A stretch of 64,000 nt of DNA from Sodiomyces alkalinus F11 (taxonomy: Eukaryota; Ascomycota; Sordariomycetes; Glomerellales; Plectosphaerellaceae). A program made the position numbers and the translations under genes. Of this stretch, positions 24,351-35,700 are shown one piece after another. Location: contig NW_021167079.1 of assembly GCF_003711515.1 (NCBI RefSeq), forward strand, positions 6,566,385 to 6,630,384, written 5' to 3'. Numbering within the stretch: position 1 is the stretch's first letter; every line of letters starts with the position of its first letter. The notes below the pieces were generated by a model, which had not been told where the DNA came from, did no database searches, and saw nothing but the letters and a program-made list of their open reading frames with translations.

Positions 24351-26294
24351 CTACTCCTCGCCATTTCCTAATTGCGACGCAGCACGGCGGCTATTTTTCT
24401 CCTCTTTGATGATGTTCCGCCAATCGCCCGCGTTCCGCATCGCCTCGGCCGACTTGAATCCCTTGCGCTGCGCCCAGCGGTCATTGATCTCCTCTGGCGA
24501 CGGCGCCTTGCTCCGTTCCAGCAGCGGCATGAAAGTCCCCGCTCTCCTGGCGTTGTCCCCGCCGGCGAACACCTTGTGCAACATGCTGTTCTTGACGCGA
24601 GGTTGATTTCCTTCTTCCTCTTTTCCCGCAGTAGAGCCTAGCCGCATCACGTGATCGAGTAGCCTGTTCGCCAGCAGCTCGTCCATCTTGCGCTCCCGCC
24701 ATTCCTCCCAGAGAGCGTCCAGCACCCCGCCCCAAGCGTGCCGGTTCTCTTCTGCTTCGTATACCCACCGCAACCCACCGCCCTCACTGTCGCCCTTGTC
24801 ACCCTTGTCGCCCTTGTCGCCCTCCCTGAACAGGCAATCCCAGAGCACGAGGGGCACCTCGTGCGCCATCTGGTAGCTCGGCTTACGCGGGTTCCGTTCC
24901 ACATCTAGCAGTTCCGAGACGATAGACGGCGGCTCCAAACCCTGTCCGACGAGGAAGAGCACGGCGACCATGTGCCGGATCTGGTGCCAGAGGAACGACG
25001 ACCCGCGCACGTTAAACGAGTACACCTTGGGCAGGGGCTCGCCCGGCGCGACGCTGACGCCGGCCTCGGAAAGGTAAGGGAGCGCCGAGGACGCGCCCGG
25101 AACTTCGACGATGTCTGCGTCGAACATGACGCGCTCGAAACTGGTGAGCTGCTTGCTGCCGTCCACCTTGCAGAAGTTGCGGAAGTCGTGGGGTCCTATG
25201 AACCTCCGCGCGGCCTCCCTCATGACGTCGATGTCGAGCCATCCGGCCGGCGGGGTCGTCTTTTTGGAATCCGCCGTCGCCGTCGCCGTCGCTGTGGGCA
25301 AGAGCGCCGCCGGTATGGGGTTGAAGGCTGGCTGCGTGAAGAAATAGCGGTATTGCCTCTCGATGCACGAGAAGCGGGCCGAGAACCCGGGCGGCGGCGA
25401 CGGGCACCATGCCAGTATGCGGATGTCCTTGGGCAGCAGCCGGTTGAGAATCTTACAATAGTCTAGCTCCTTGCTATCGTCCCAGGGAGGTTCCTCGACC
25501 GCCGCCTGTGTCTGGCTCTGGGCGCCTTCTTCCGGCTTGGACTCGCTCGCATCCGTCATGCTGACATCCTGCTGTCCCTCAGGACGTCCTTCGCCTTGCG
25601 GTGCCTCGGGCGGCTCCCGCTGTTGCTTAGGCAACGGCCGGTTACTCCTGACCCGCAGCGCGATGACCTGGCCGAACGCGCTGACGCCCCGATCTGTGCG
25701 CCCGCATTTGGAGTACTCGCAACTGTCAAAGTCGACCGGCGCGTCCTCGCCGCTGCCACCACCCCGGGGAAAGACGAGACAGGCCCTGGTGAGGGCGGCC
25801 CAGAGCGTCGACTCGATGGTGGGTATGTTGGACGAGGGCTGGTACTCGAAGCCGCCGTAGTTTTTACCGAGGTAGGCCAGCTTCAAGGCGATAAAGCGAG
25901 TCGAGTAGCGCGACGGGTCGACCCTTTCGGTTCCCTTTTTGCGCTTCTTCGCGGGCGGAGGCTGCACGTCGCCGGCGGAAGTCGGGGCAGGCGGAAGGGA
26001 GGTGGACGACGGAGCAGAGGCGTTGGGCTGTTGTTGTAGCTGGCTTTCCAACTTGCGGATATGTGAGATGAGGCGATCCTTTTCCCATGTGTCATAGGTA
26101 TTATTCCGTCCTGCGGGCTCGGCCATCTTTGCGGTAGACTCCGTGCTAGAGTCGCTCATAAATTGCCGCTGGCGATATTGCTGTAGAACTGTAGATGGCT
26201 GGGGCTGCAAATGTCTTGCGCTTAAAGTCGGGTCATGAAGACAAACCAGTGTCGTTTGAGGCCGAACGGCACGGAGGCTTCTCACAGCCCTCAT
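24351..26294 (-). CDS. DEG1: tRNA pseudouridine synthase 3 (PUS3/DEG1)
   Basis: A single exon of 647 codons. The enzyme isomerises uridine 38/39 in the tRNA anticodon stem-loop. The TruA-type fold is clear: ALKLAYLGKNYGGFEYQ, then the catalytic signature KCGRTDRGVSAFGQ with the active-site aspartate at residue 201, and FLWHQIRHMVAVLF near residue 430, typical of the PUS3 group. An insertion rich in Gln, Glu and Pro separates the halves, and a small repeat of GDK triplets (coded near 24790-24830) interrupts the C-terminal domain. The first in-frame ATG at 26294 gives a basic N-terminus that could target mitochondria; another ATG 45 codons later could give a cytosolic/nuclear form. Two forms are possible but not shown. 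The N-terminal TWEKDRLISHIRKLE helix is usual for fungal DEG1. Confidence 0.93.
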   Translation of the reverse strand: MRAVRSLRAVRPQTTLVCLHDPTLSARHLQPQPSTVLQQYRQRQFMSDSSTESTAKMAEPAGRNNTYDTWEKDRLISHIRKLESQLQQQPNASAPSSTSLPPAPTSAGDVQPPPAKKRKKGTERVDPSRYSTRFIALKLAYLGKNYGGFEYQPSSNIPTIESTLWAALTRACLVFPRGGGSGEDAPVDFDSCEYSKCGRTDRGVSAFGQVIALRVRSNRPLPKQQREPPEAPQGEGRPEGQQDVSMTDASESKPEEGAQSQTQAAVEEPPWDDSKELDYCKILNRLLPKDIRILAWCPSPPPGFSARFSCIERQYRYFFTQPAFNPIPAALLPTATATATADSKKTTPPAGWLDIDVMREAARRFIGPHDFRNFCKVDGSKQLTSFERVMFDADIVEVPGASSALPYLSEAGVSVAPGEPLPKVYSFNVRGSSFLWHQIRHMVAVLFLVGQGLEPPSIVSELLDVERNPRKPSYQMAHEVPLVLWDCLFREGDKGDKGDKGDSEGGGLRWVYEAEENRHAWGGVLDALWEEWRERKMDELLANRLLDHVMRLGSTAGKEEEGNQPRVKNSMLHKVFAGGDNARRAGTFMPLLERSKAPSPEEINDRWAQRKGFKSAEAMRNAGDWRNIIKEEKNSRRAASQLGNGEE

Positions 26295-27287
26295 ACGTTA
26301 AACATAGGGGAAAGTATTTAAAGTGGGATTATGTTCCTCGTCAATGAGGTGAGATGGACAGAATCCGCCACAGTTTCTTAGTTGAGACGTTGAAATTCCT
26401 TATGAGCCATCCGGAAAACCTGACCCCCCCTTTCCCCTTAACCCAGCTGTCACCAGCCACAAATGAAGTGACAATGTGGCTGTGCACATGATGTGGCTCG
26501 CGTTCTCCACTGTCCCACGCCACGCCCATCCAACTTCATCGCGTTTTTCCGTAGTTTTCTCACGAGCTCGCTCAAATCGCATGGTAAGGGACTTTCTACG
26601 GTTTTCGCAGGGTGGGATTAGTGCCGTAGCTCCATTGTAGTGGACTTTGGAACAGACTGGAAGACAGTAGATTGATCACTTGGGCACAGTCACACCAAGA
26701 CGGCTCCTCGATAAACTGGGCTGTCCGTTCCAAACCACTCATTTTCGAATAAAATTTCCCGTCGCTGATTTCATGGGTTCATTAAAATACATGCCCCTTT
26801 CCCATCGTGACACAAAGGATACTCAGAACCCTTCCCACAGCTATCCCTATAACCTACTCTCGGGTCTCCAGTCTCACCCCTTCATGACGGTCAGGCGTGA
26901 GCCAATAGGCAAAGAAAGATAGCTGAATGCCCACCTACCCTCGCCCATGCGTGCCCATACTGCGGCCCACATCTACGGACATGCTGGAGAGCGACCTCGA
27001 ACCTCCCTGGCACTTCAGCCTATCATCACGAAGACATGCCGTGGGTTTCGGCATATCTGAGCTGGCTCTGACCGTTTGCACCAAGGACTCGGGAGCTTCC
27101 AGGGCTTGCAGTAAAACGGACATTGGCAGTGCTTAGGCGACGACGGCCGGGCTGTCGCGGAGCCCAACGAGGAAGTCGAGGGACGCGCGGAGAAAGGGGG
27201 AGGTGATGACTAGAGGCCACCAATCGGAAGAAGTGAGAGTTTCGTAAACTCTAACTGCAGTTCGTCGATGTTGGTGGAGAGGTTCCC
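26295..27287. other. Intergenic between PUS3 start and RPC9 stop
   Basis: About 1 kb. The left part is the promoter region of PUS3 (minus strand). The right part is downstream of RPC9. Small ORFs on both strands have no recognisable content. Confidence 0.5.
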
Positions 27288-27836
27288 CTAGGACGCCCCA
27301 TTCTCCGCAGGGACATCTCCATTTCCTTCGCCCGACTTTGCAGAGTCGGTTCCCTGGGGGGGAGGAAAGTGGCCGAGTACGTCGGCGATGATGGCGACAA
27401 TCTCGCTCTGCTGGTCTTCGTTGAAACGGTCGCTCATCTCTTCTAAAATGGTGTTGAGCGCCACGACGTTGGCTGGCCGAAGGTTGAAGATCATGATGAG
27501 CTCGCCCTTGGCCAGATCGTACGGGTGCAGCCGTCGCACGAGTTCTCGGATACTGTCCTGGGTGTAGGGTAGGGGTTTCTGGCTCAGCGGGCTTGGTGAG
27601 GTTGTGAGATACTGGATGACCTGGGAGCAAGACGTCAGCAGACGAAGTGTCGAGACGGAGTATTGAGAAAGGGGTGGTTGCGACATCACGGTGGTCGATC
27701 GTACTTCTTTCCGAAGGGTCTCGTAGTTCGCTGGGCCCTTTTTGCCCATCCGTTTGCTGCCCATAGACACTTGGGTGACGTGGTGAATAACTTCATAGTT
27801 TGTCAAGACAGCGGACTGGGATTCGAGGATTTTCAT
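27288..27836 (-). CDS. RPC9: RNA polymerase III subunit RPC9 (C17, Rpb4 family)
   Basis: Two exons on the minus strand: 27836-27705 and 27620-27288, giving 154 residues. It forms the C17/C25 stalk of RNA polymerase III, used for tRNA and 5S transcription initiation. The N-terminus MKILESQSAVLTNYEV and the block PLSQKPLPYTQDSIRELV...LRPYDLAKGELIMIFNLRP-like sequence, followed by ALNTILEEMSDRF, are the hallmarks of the RPC9 HRDC-type domain. The 84-base intron (donor GTACGA, branch GCTGAC, acceptor CCCAG) is a multiple of three and has no stop, so an unspliced copy reads through with 28 extra residues. Removing it restores the family pattern ETLRKE-VIQYL. The ATG at 27836 is preferred over the longer open frame because family members start MKILE. 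Confidence 0.9.
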   Translation of the reverse strand: MKILESQSAVLTNYEVIHHVTQVSMGSKRMGKKGPANYETLRKEVRSTTVMSQPPLSQYSVSTLRLLTSCSQVIQYLTTSPSPLSQKPLPYTQDSIRELVRRLHPYDLAKGELIMIFNLRPANVVALNTILEEMSDRFNEDQQSEIVAIIADVLGHFPPPQGTDSAKSGEGNGDVPAENGAS

Positions 27837-29566
27837 GATGAATGGCAGGCTGGTGTGATGGTGTCGAGCTTCTACTCTGTAAGCTGCAGTTGACAGGAGA
27901 AACCCCTTGACCCTCTTCAACGGATGGTTACTGGGTGGTAGAATTAAGATAGCCACAGTACCGTATGTACTTAGTAAATGAGCTTCGCGGTGCGTCACTT
28001 CGAGATGTACGAGGCAAGGTGGCAGAGTCTATTCGGGCTGAACATGATTTCGGAGAACGTCGTTACGAATATTACTCCGTAGAAGGTCTCTCCCCAAGTT
28101 TAATTTTAGGGGGACTTACTCAAAACAAGTTTGTCTGGACGATAAGCGAGCGCCTTGTATTTTCGTGGTGTGTCGCGCTTGACGGGGACGTGTCTGGGGA
28201 GGGGGAGGTAGTGGGGGTTCCGGATAAGGTACCTTACATAAGGTACCTAGCATTGGAGCATATACAAAAGTACCTTATGAAGTACTCCGAATCTCGCAAG
28301 TAGCTTACGAATAAGAGCGCTATTTGATCGGTACCTAATCACATGTGCAAACTGTACCTATCCGTCAGGGTAAGTTGTTCAAATTCACCAAGTCACCAGG
28401 AGATGGAAGATAGAAACGCTGACAATATGGACGACCATCCGGAGCTACCAACATGACCTGTAATGGTACTATTAAGTCCCACGGATGAATGGATGGATTG
28501 GTGACCAGTTGAGAGACTATGAGTGAGTGACACTGTTCTGGGTTCAAGGGAAAAAAGCTAGAATAACGGATCATGGCATCCACCCAAGGTGTGACATCTT
28601 GCTTTGTACATATAAGGCATGTAGTCCGTACCGCACACAGACGGTCGTACCTCCTCAGACGATCGATCGGCCATTTGCTTGATTTCACTGACACACCTGT
28701 CTCCTGGGTATAAACTTCCTTTATTGGGCACTTTGTTATTTAAGCGGTGTGACATTCCTATCCATCTACAGATTGCGAGTATGTGAAACTGGGTGTCACC
28801 AAACAGTAGCCCTACGCAGGCAGAGGACCTATAGTAGAAAGGGTGGCTTGGGCTGTCTGGATGGTGTGATTGATGTACTCCGCAGACTGTGGCAGGCTAC
28901 TTCTTTGTGAAGTACCTTGGTTGAGAGCGAAAAAAAGACCGACTCCACCGAGGTCAAGCTTCAATTTTTTTTTTTTGCCTTCAAAGTCCCCGGAGCCCTT
29001 TCACCGATCCCGAATCGACCCTTCATGCCCCCTTCTTGTACATAGTTTGCCCCGCAACATCTTCGCCCATTAATCACTACCATCTTTCTTTCCACCTCCC
29101 AACATGCTGCCTCTTTAGCCCTGACCAAACAAGCTTGTCGACTTCAACAGGCACAGGCAATCGCTTTCCAGTCTCTCTTCCCCCCTCCGTCCCGCACCGA
29201 TTCTCGGCATTGACTTCCTACGCATACGCGGTGACGTCGCCTAGGTCGAGACCCCGGTTGTCCACAGAATCACGACCATTTTTTTTTTTCCTCAGTCACG
29301 TCTCCCGGAGATCTTACCCAACGCTACCCCGTTGCCGACTCCTTTTTCGAGGCCCGAGTTGGCTCGTACACGACTACTTTATACAGGACGAAATTCCTTC
29401 AACCGAACCGGCGAGTTTAAGGTCCCCCAAAAACCTTTACTGGGTCCACGAGTCATTCAACATCGAGTCGATTGCAGCAATATCTCGTTCCGCTCCTACC
29501 AATAATTCTACAGGCTCAAGCCAGTTCATTACAAGCTAAGGGTCCTGTTCACCATCCTTGGTCGCA
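27837..29566. other. Intergenic between RPC9 and PRPP synthetase, divergent
   Basis: A 1.7-kb bidirectional promoter region. It contains a palindromic GGTACC-rich cluster (28226-28275, AAGGTACCTTA-type words), which recurs elsewhere in the window. About 28960-29566 is C/T-rich and probably the 5' UTR of PRS1, though it contains short ORFs. Confidence 0.5.
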
Positions 29567-31295
29567 ATGGTTCGGAACATTGTCATCCTCGGTGGGAACT
29601 CCCACCCGGAGCTCGTTGATAATGTTTGCAACAACCTCGGCATAGCTCCGGGCGAGCGTATCCTCACAAAATTCTCCTCTGGCGAGAGTCGGTGCGAGAT
29701 CAAAGACTCCGTGCGAGGCAAGGACGTATATATCATACAATCTGCCGCCGACTCGGTCAACGATGGCTTCATCGACCTTTGTATCATGGTGTCCGCCTGC
29801 AAGACCGGTTCCGCTAAGAGGGTCACCGCCGTCATGCCCTTGTTCCCCTACTCGCGACAGCCCGACGTTCCCTACAAGAAAGCTGGCGCGCCTCTATCGA
29901 AGGCAAGCCACCCGACTAAGAATGGTTACACCTTTGAAAGCGTCCCGGGTACGCCTCACCCAGGGATTACGAGGACCCAATCTCTTGGCCCCGACATCAA
30001 CGGGTTGGATACAAAGCTTGCTAGGACCAAGCTCGCGGAGAACGGCGTTAATGGCACAACCTGTAACAAGGCTGACGGGCCTCAGACCCCGTCAGGGGCT
30101 GAGCGCCGTAACGCGCCCTCTGGCTCATCTGCATTCAACTACACCACACATGACTACCAGAATCACAGCCTCCTCGCCAATTTCAAGTCGAAGCCGGGTT
30201 ACAAGCAATGGGTCGCCCAGGCTGGTACCCTAGTGGCAGACCTTTTGACCTGTGCAGGCGCTGATCATGTGGTGAGTGCCTGTTAGCCCGCGTTGCATGG
30301 AAGCATATGCCTTGTCTCAACATGTTTTAGCACTTTGGTGCTCATGGCTTTTGTGTTGTGCCGTTCCTTTTCCTTTTCCTTTTTTTTCCAATTTTTCTTC
30401 TTCTTTCCAACTAACGACCCGAACAGATTACGTGAGTAACGTCCCGACCTCCTATGATCGTGATCGTCACTTCGACCGCCTAGCTCTTCAGCGTCTCTGA
30501 AATGGGTCCCATCTCCCAACCCTGATTTGGCTGGACCCGCACGGGATTCTGGGGGCAGCATGTACTAACCGAATGTAGGATGGACCTGCATGATCCTCAA
30601 TATCAGGGCTTCTTCGACGTCCCGGTAGATAACCTCTACGGGAAGCCCCTTTTGAAGAGGTACATTCAACAGCATATCCCCAACTACAAGGAGGCTGTTG
30701 TGATCAGCCCCGATGCAGGAGGTGCCAAACGGGCAACTGCTGTAGCCGACGAGCTCGACATGGATTTTGCCCTCATCCACAAGGTATGATGCAACAATCA
30801 ACCTAAAAAGTCCCGAGGCGGACGGTTGACATTGTCTTTAAAGGAACGCCGTCCCACCAAGTACAGCGAGATGCGCAATGCCAGCATGATGCTGGTGGGA
30901 GACGTCAGGGACCGGGTATGTATCCTCATCGACGATCTGATTGACACCGGCAACACCATCACTCGAGCGGCGAAGCTACTGAAGAAGGAGGGTGCGACGG
31001 CCATTTACGCCCTGGTTACCCACGGCATCCTCAGCGGCGATGCCATTCCTCGCATCAATGCGTCAGCCATCGACAAGTTGATCGTGACCAACACGGTGCC
31101 GCAACTCGAGCACAAGCGGCTGTGTACCAAGCTTGTGACCTTGGACGGTAAGCGAGGCGCAGACGATGTCAGACAGTGTCGTGCTCAAGCGCTAAACAAT
31201 GCTCTTTTGTTGTTCCAGTATCCCCCGTGTTCGCAGAGGCCATCCGACGCGTGCACCACGGAGAGTCCATCAGCGTACTTTTCCAGTTCAACTAA
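29567..31295 (+). CDS. PRS1: Ribose-phosphate pyrophosphokinase (PRPP synthetase)
   Basis: Five exons: 29567-30271, 30427-30431 (only five bases, ATTAC), 30579-30783, 30844-31147 and 31219-31295; 431 residues. The enzyme makes PRPP from ribose-5-phosphate and ATP for purine, pyrimidine, His and Trp synthesis. N-terminal motifs are [21 protein letters not shown] and [12 protein letters not shown] non-homologous insertion of about 85 residues (roughly 108-195) is typical of fungal Prs1-type subunits, and yeast Prs1 is of similar length. Joining the microexon gives [18 protein letters not shown], the invariant family core. The PRPP-binding loop [13 protein letters not shown] is intact, and the C-terminus ISVLFQFN is typical. 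Both introns around the microexon carry textbook branch points (AACTAAC, TACTAAC). The upstream in-frame TTG codon is not used as a start; the first ATG is 29567. Confidence 0.93.
30427..30431 (+). other. Five-base microexon of PRPP synthetase
   Basis: ATTAC lies between an acceptor (CCCGAACAG, branch CCAACTAAC) and a donor (GTGAGTAAC). It supplies the Ile and most of the Thr codon of the invariant ITMDLH motif. Without it, exon 1 and exon 3 are out of frame with each other. Confidence 0.85.
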
Positions 31296-32757
31296 GGAGG
31301 TCCAAACCGTGAAACAAAAAAACGACCATCTAGAGCTAGACGAACCGGCGTTTGATATTCCAGGATCGAAGGAGTAGTATTATGGGATGGCTCCTTTGTA
31401 GGGTCAAATTAAGTCAACGGTTACGCGTTGGCACCACCACGTCGTGGTTGATCCCTACCTTAGGCAGGCGTTATTCGGGCAGGGAATTGGGTCTGCGCAT
31501 GCGCTCATCCGAGGACGAGCTCCCACAACAAATACGTGGGAGAATTGCTTTGACTGTTTTTGTCTCTCTCTTCGTCCTTTCTGTGTGCCCCCCCCCCCCG
31601 CCCCCCCCCTTTTTTTTTTTTTCCCCTGCCTTCCCTTCCCTTCCCTTCTCTTCCTTTTTGGCGGGGTATGCTGTGGGATACACACATCTGCATCATATTA
31701 CCATGAAAATGCCTGAGCTCACGGTCGGGGGTCCCCAAGTACCGTGCCTAGTCATTGACTCCCAGTCTCGAGGGAACCAGTGGCCCGTCCGTCAATGACG
31801 GCTTATGCGTACCTTGGCCCTCAAGACTCGGCTACGGGGGATAAACACGTCTTTGCTATCCCCATGGCGACGTTGTAAAGGATCCGAAACAGCGTGGAGG
31901 GAGTCCGAGGGAGGAAGTATAGTGGATTTCGATGGCTTGGTCCTCTGGGCCACAGCAGCGCTTAAGCTAAGCACACCCTATATAGGGATGTTTCGACAAT
32001 GCCCCTTGGGTGACCGACTTCCAGGTTGACCTCGATGAGGACCTCGACAGGTGTGCGGGGTTGCATAAGGCAGTAAAGGTGTCTGGTTGCTTCTACTCTT
32101 TTGTGAACAAACAACGTTCTACTTACATATTAGGGATCTACTCCGCACCTTACTATGCTGTGCCTAAGGGTACTAGAAATATACTCCGTGACCAAAGTCC
32201 ATGTGGAGGACAAATGGCCTGCTTGGTGGCTTTTTCATGGTGGCTCGTGATAGTGCCTGCCTGCGGCTCTTCTACTGAGCACTACCATACTGTGGTTACA
32301 ACGAATGTGTAAGGTACGGACAATAAGCACACCTTAAGTATAACATCATCCTTCCAAGTAAGGTACCTTACCTTACATATTCTGACTGACAGTTGACTGA
32401 GCGCTAGGCAACCTTACGTACCTTGCCACGTGTGGCAGGACATTGCGGCTCATTACTCGGCTCTGACCTAAGGTAAGGCAAGGGAAGGTAGGCAGCAATG
32501 GTGAGGAGGGGCAAGGAAATCGTTATTTATGGTACTCGGTCAGGTATTGAATTGGGAACTGTTGACTTCCCTCCTTTCCTCTCCCCTTCTTTGCCCCGGC
32601 GTGTCTTGATCACTTGATATTTCTTTTTTCCCCACCAGTTCTCTGGGCTCTGTGCTATACTGATCCTTCCCTGGGGTTTGACTACAGACAGGCAGGAGCA
32701 TACATACCTACCTTTTACGCAGTTGACAGTTGACAGTTGACATACGCCCCCAGAGCC
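31296..32757. other. Intergenic between PRPP synthetase and PARP-E2
   Basis: The probable 3' UTR contains a C-run then a T-run (31589-31624). Further right is promoter-like DNA with GGTACC/CCTTACCTT words near 32355-32385 and a TTGACAG triple repeat at 32723-32743 just before the start codon. No gene is recognised. Confidence 0.5.
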
Positions 32758-35700
32758 ATGACGCGCAGCAAGTTCAACGGAGACGTAGAAGCCGCTGCAG
32801 ACACGGCCATCGACAATATTTCCGACGTGAAGAGAGGAGATGACGACGGCCAGCTCTGCTTCGTCTTTACTCACCATTTTGCTGAAATCTCGATTCCTAT
32901 TCGGATGCTTACCATCTACGTGGACACCTACCCGAACCAGCATGGCTTCTTGGCATATACGGACTCCGATGATGTGCCACCATCGGTGACGAAAGCTCTG
33001 CACTCTTTCTCGGGCACCGCTCCGAACAAGTCAGTTGCAGAAGCTTTGCGAATTCTGTCTGCGAAGCTCAAGACAACTTTCGCGTCTAGTGCGTTCGACC
33101 CTGAACTGAACCATGAACACCACACTCACGCTGCGGAGATGGCTGACACGCTCGAAGACTCAGATGGCGACACCGGCATTGCCCTGCAGAACGATTACGA
33201 CGACAACGATGACAACGACGACAACGATGACAACGACGACAACGATGACAACGACGACAACGATGACAACGACGACAACGATGACAACGACGACAATGAT
33301 GATTTTGATGATTTTGATGACGACGACTACGACGAAGGCTTTCTTGGATCGCATTTGGACGATTTCGACGACGACTACACCCTCGAGTTCGACCCCAAGC
33401 CAAAAACAGAAACGACCGAACAGCACCCCCCCGGCAGGCCCGCCGTTCCAAGCTCGCCCACCCTGATTTCTGACCTACGCCGGGCGAAAGAGGCGGGTGT
33501 AAGCATCGGCGTTCTGACAGAGCAACGCTCTGGCGGCATATTCTCTCTCTCCGTGCCAGTGAGCAAAATGGGCCTTCCGGAAGACACGTTGACCGCCTGG
33601 GGGGTCAATCCGAAGCAGTATCTGGTCCTGTTATGCAAATATGCATCTCGTTACCGGAACCTCTGTCTTATCAAGACCAATTCACTTGGACCATCTCGCG
33701 GCACGGAGTTTCGCTTTGGCGCCTGCGACAAGTTCAAGCCATCTTTTGCGTCGGCGACCGCAGTCTTCACCGACTGCGGGACCCCGGAGTTCGGCATTCC
33801 CCCTCCCGTCAAGGACCACGACTCCGACGGGCAGTTTCGTCCCCTGCACATCTCGAACTCGCTGGACATGTGGATGAAGGCGGAGTTTGAAAGCCTTCTC
33901 CACCTTCGCCTGAAGTGCGGTCTGTCTTGGGACAGCGCAAAACAAGAGCTGGACGAACTGGCCAAGCTACCGCAGCTGGAGCGCGAGAGGGCTTATGATA
34001 CGCCGAGAGAAAAAGTCCCCTCGCGCGACGGCGAACGTGTCGTCTTGGAGACAGACTTCGCCTCACTCAACTGCGATAATCTATTGGAGGAGCCCGGTCG
34101 ACGCAGCTTGCCCCTCATTGCCATGCAGTTTGCTCTGCGCTACTTCTCTAGGGCCACCCAGTATTGCATGACCTGTCATCGCAGTCTGAACAACGACGGG
34201 TCGCCTGCGATCAAGCCATACGTCTGCGACGAACCACTGTGCCTGTACCAGTACATGGCGCTCGGGCTCGGCGCAGACATAGAACAAGAGCTTCTGCATC
34301 AGCCATACGTTGTTGACCTTCTCATCAGCCTTTTCTTCGCCGCCCTGGAATCCGGGCAGCTGCCTGAATACCCCAGGGGTCTCGGCCTGCGGGTTCCCTC
34401 TCTGGGACCGGAATTGGAAGTACGACTTCCCGGACCCCTTTTCGGCCAAGGGTCCCTGAAAGGATACCCGTTTGGTGTGGGCTCCACCGCGCCATCGGGG
34501 GTCACGAGCAAGGAGGGCGCCAATGGCAAACCAACTGAAGTTCGTGCTGAATTGCTCTCCGGCCGACTGTGGCTGTCTGACTCCCAGGATGAGTGCCCTA
34601 CACCCCCGCGCCCACGCCTGCACCGTGGCGATGTGTTTGTGCTGGCTCCACGTGCGCAAGTTAGCGACCCAGCTAAGACACCTGCCGTGGGAGGACTTTT
34701 CCACTGTCGTGTTCAGTCGCAATACAATGACACGGGCGTCGTGCAGTTTGAGTGCTTCTTCCATACCAACAGGCTTCCGGCAGACTGCTATCCCATTACA
34801 GCGGAGAGGAGCCTAGGACTTCCGAAAGACGAACTGACTGCGGACCTGTATCCCTACAGTTGTGACTTGGAGGACCTTTCGCAGGAGCAGCAGAGACGAG
34901 CTCTGATGATGCTACTCCAGACCACCCCCGACGTTAGGCTCATGGCAATGCAGTTTTCCGACAAGAAAGCTTCGAACAAGGACGGTTTTGGTCTTCTCTC
35001 TAAGCCTGCATTGAAATTATTGAGATGGATCGTCGCCTCTAACCGGTCCTTTCTGTTGGATACTGATTGTCGGACTATCCAGATTGAGGATGGTGAACCA
35101 AGCATGGCCAGCGCCAGTCTTAACGACAGAGCGCACGAGAAGCTTTCCGGCTTAAATCGGAATTGGATGCAATTTCGCTTTGCCCAGAGCTCTCCCGAGC
35201 AGGACAAACGATTCCACCAGGCGATAGAGGCTCATTCAGCCCACAAGGATGCCCCCACCATTGTCGCCTGGCACGGGAGTCCGCTAGGAAACTGGCACAG
35301 CATCATCCGAGAGGGGCTAAAGTTTGACCGGGTTTCCCATGGCCGTTCGTACGGAGATGGCGTCTATTTCAGCTCCAGCATGATCACCAGCTTGGGTTAT
35401 GCAGGTGGCGCGTTGGGTCATGTTTGGCCCCACTCGCTCCTCGGCGTCAGAACCGCCATCAGTCTCTGTGAGATTGTGAATAAGGTAGAGGACTTCACCT
35501 GTAAGGATCCTTACTACGTCGTTCAGCACATCGACTGGATCCAGTGCCGCTACCTCCTCGTGCAGGGGGACGCATCGAGGTCTTCACACACCCCGAAACA
35601 AACGTCTAAAGCAGCAGCAGCCACCGCCGTCCTCTACCAGGACCCTTTGTATTTGGTCCGCGGCCCAAACGATAAGAAGCAGGTCCGCATTCCACGGGCT

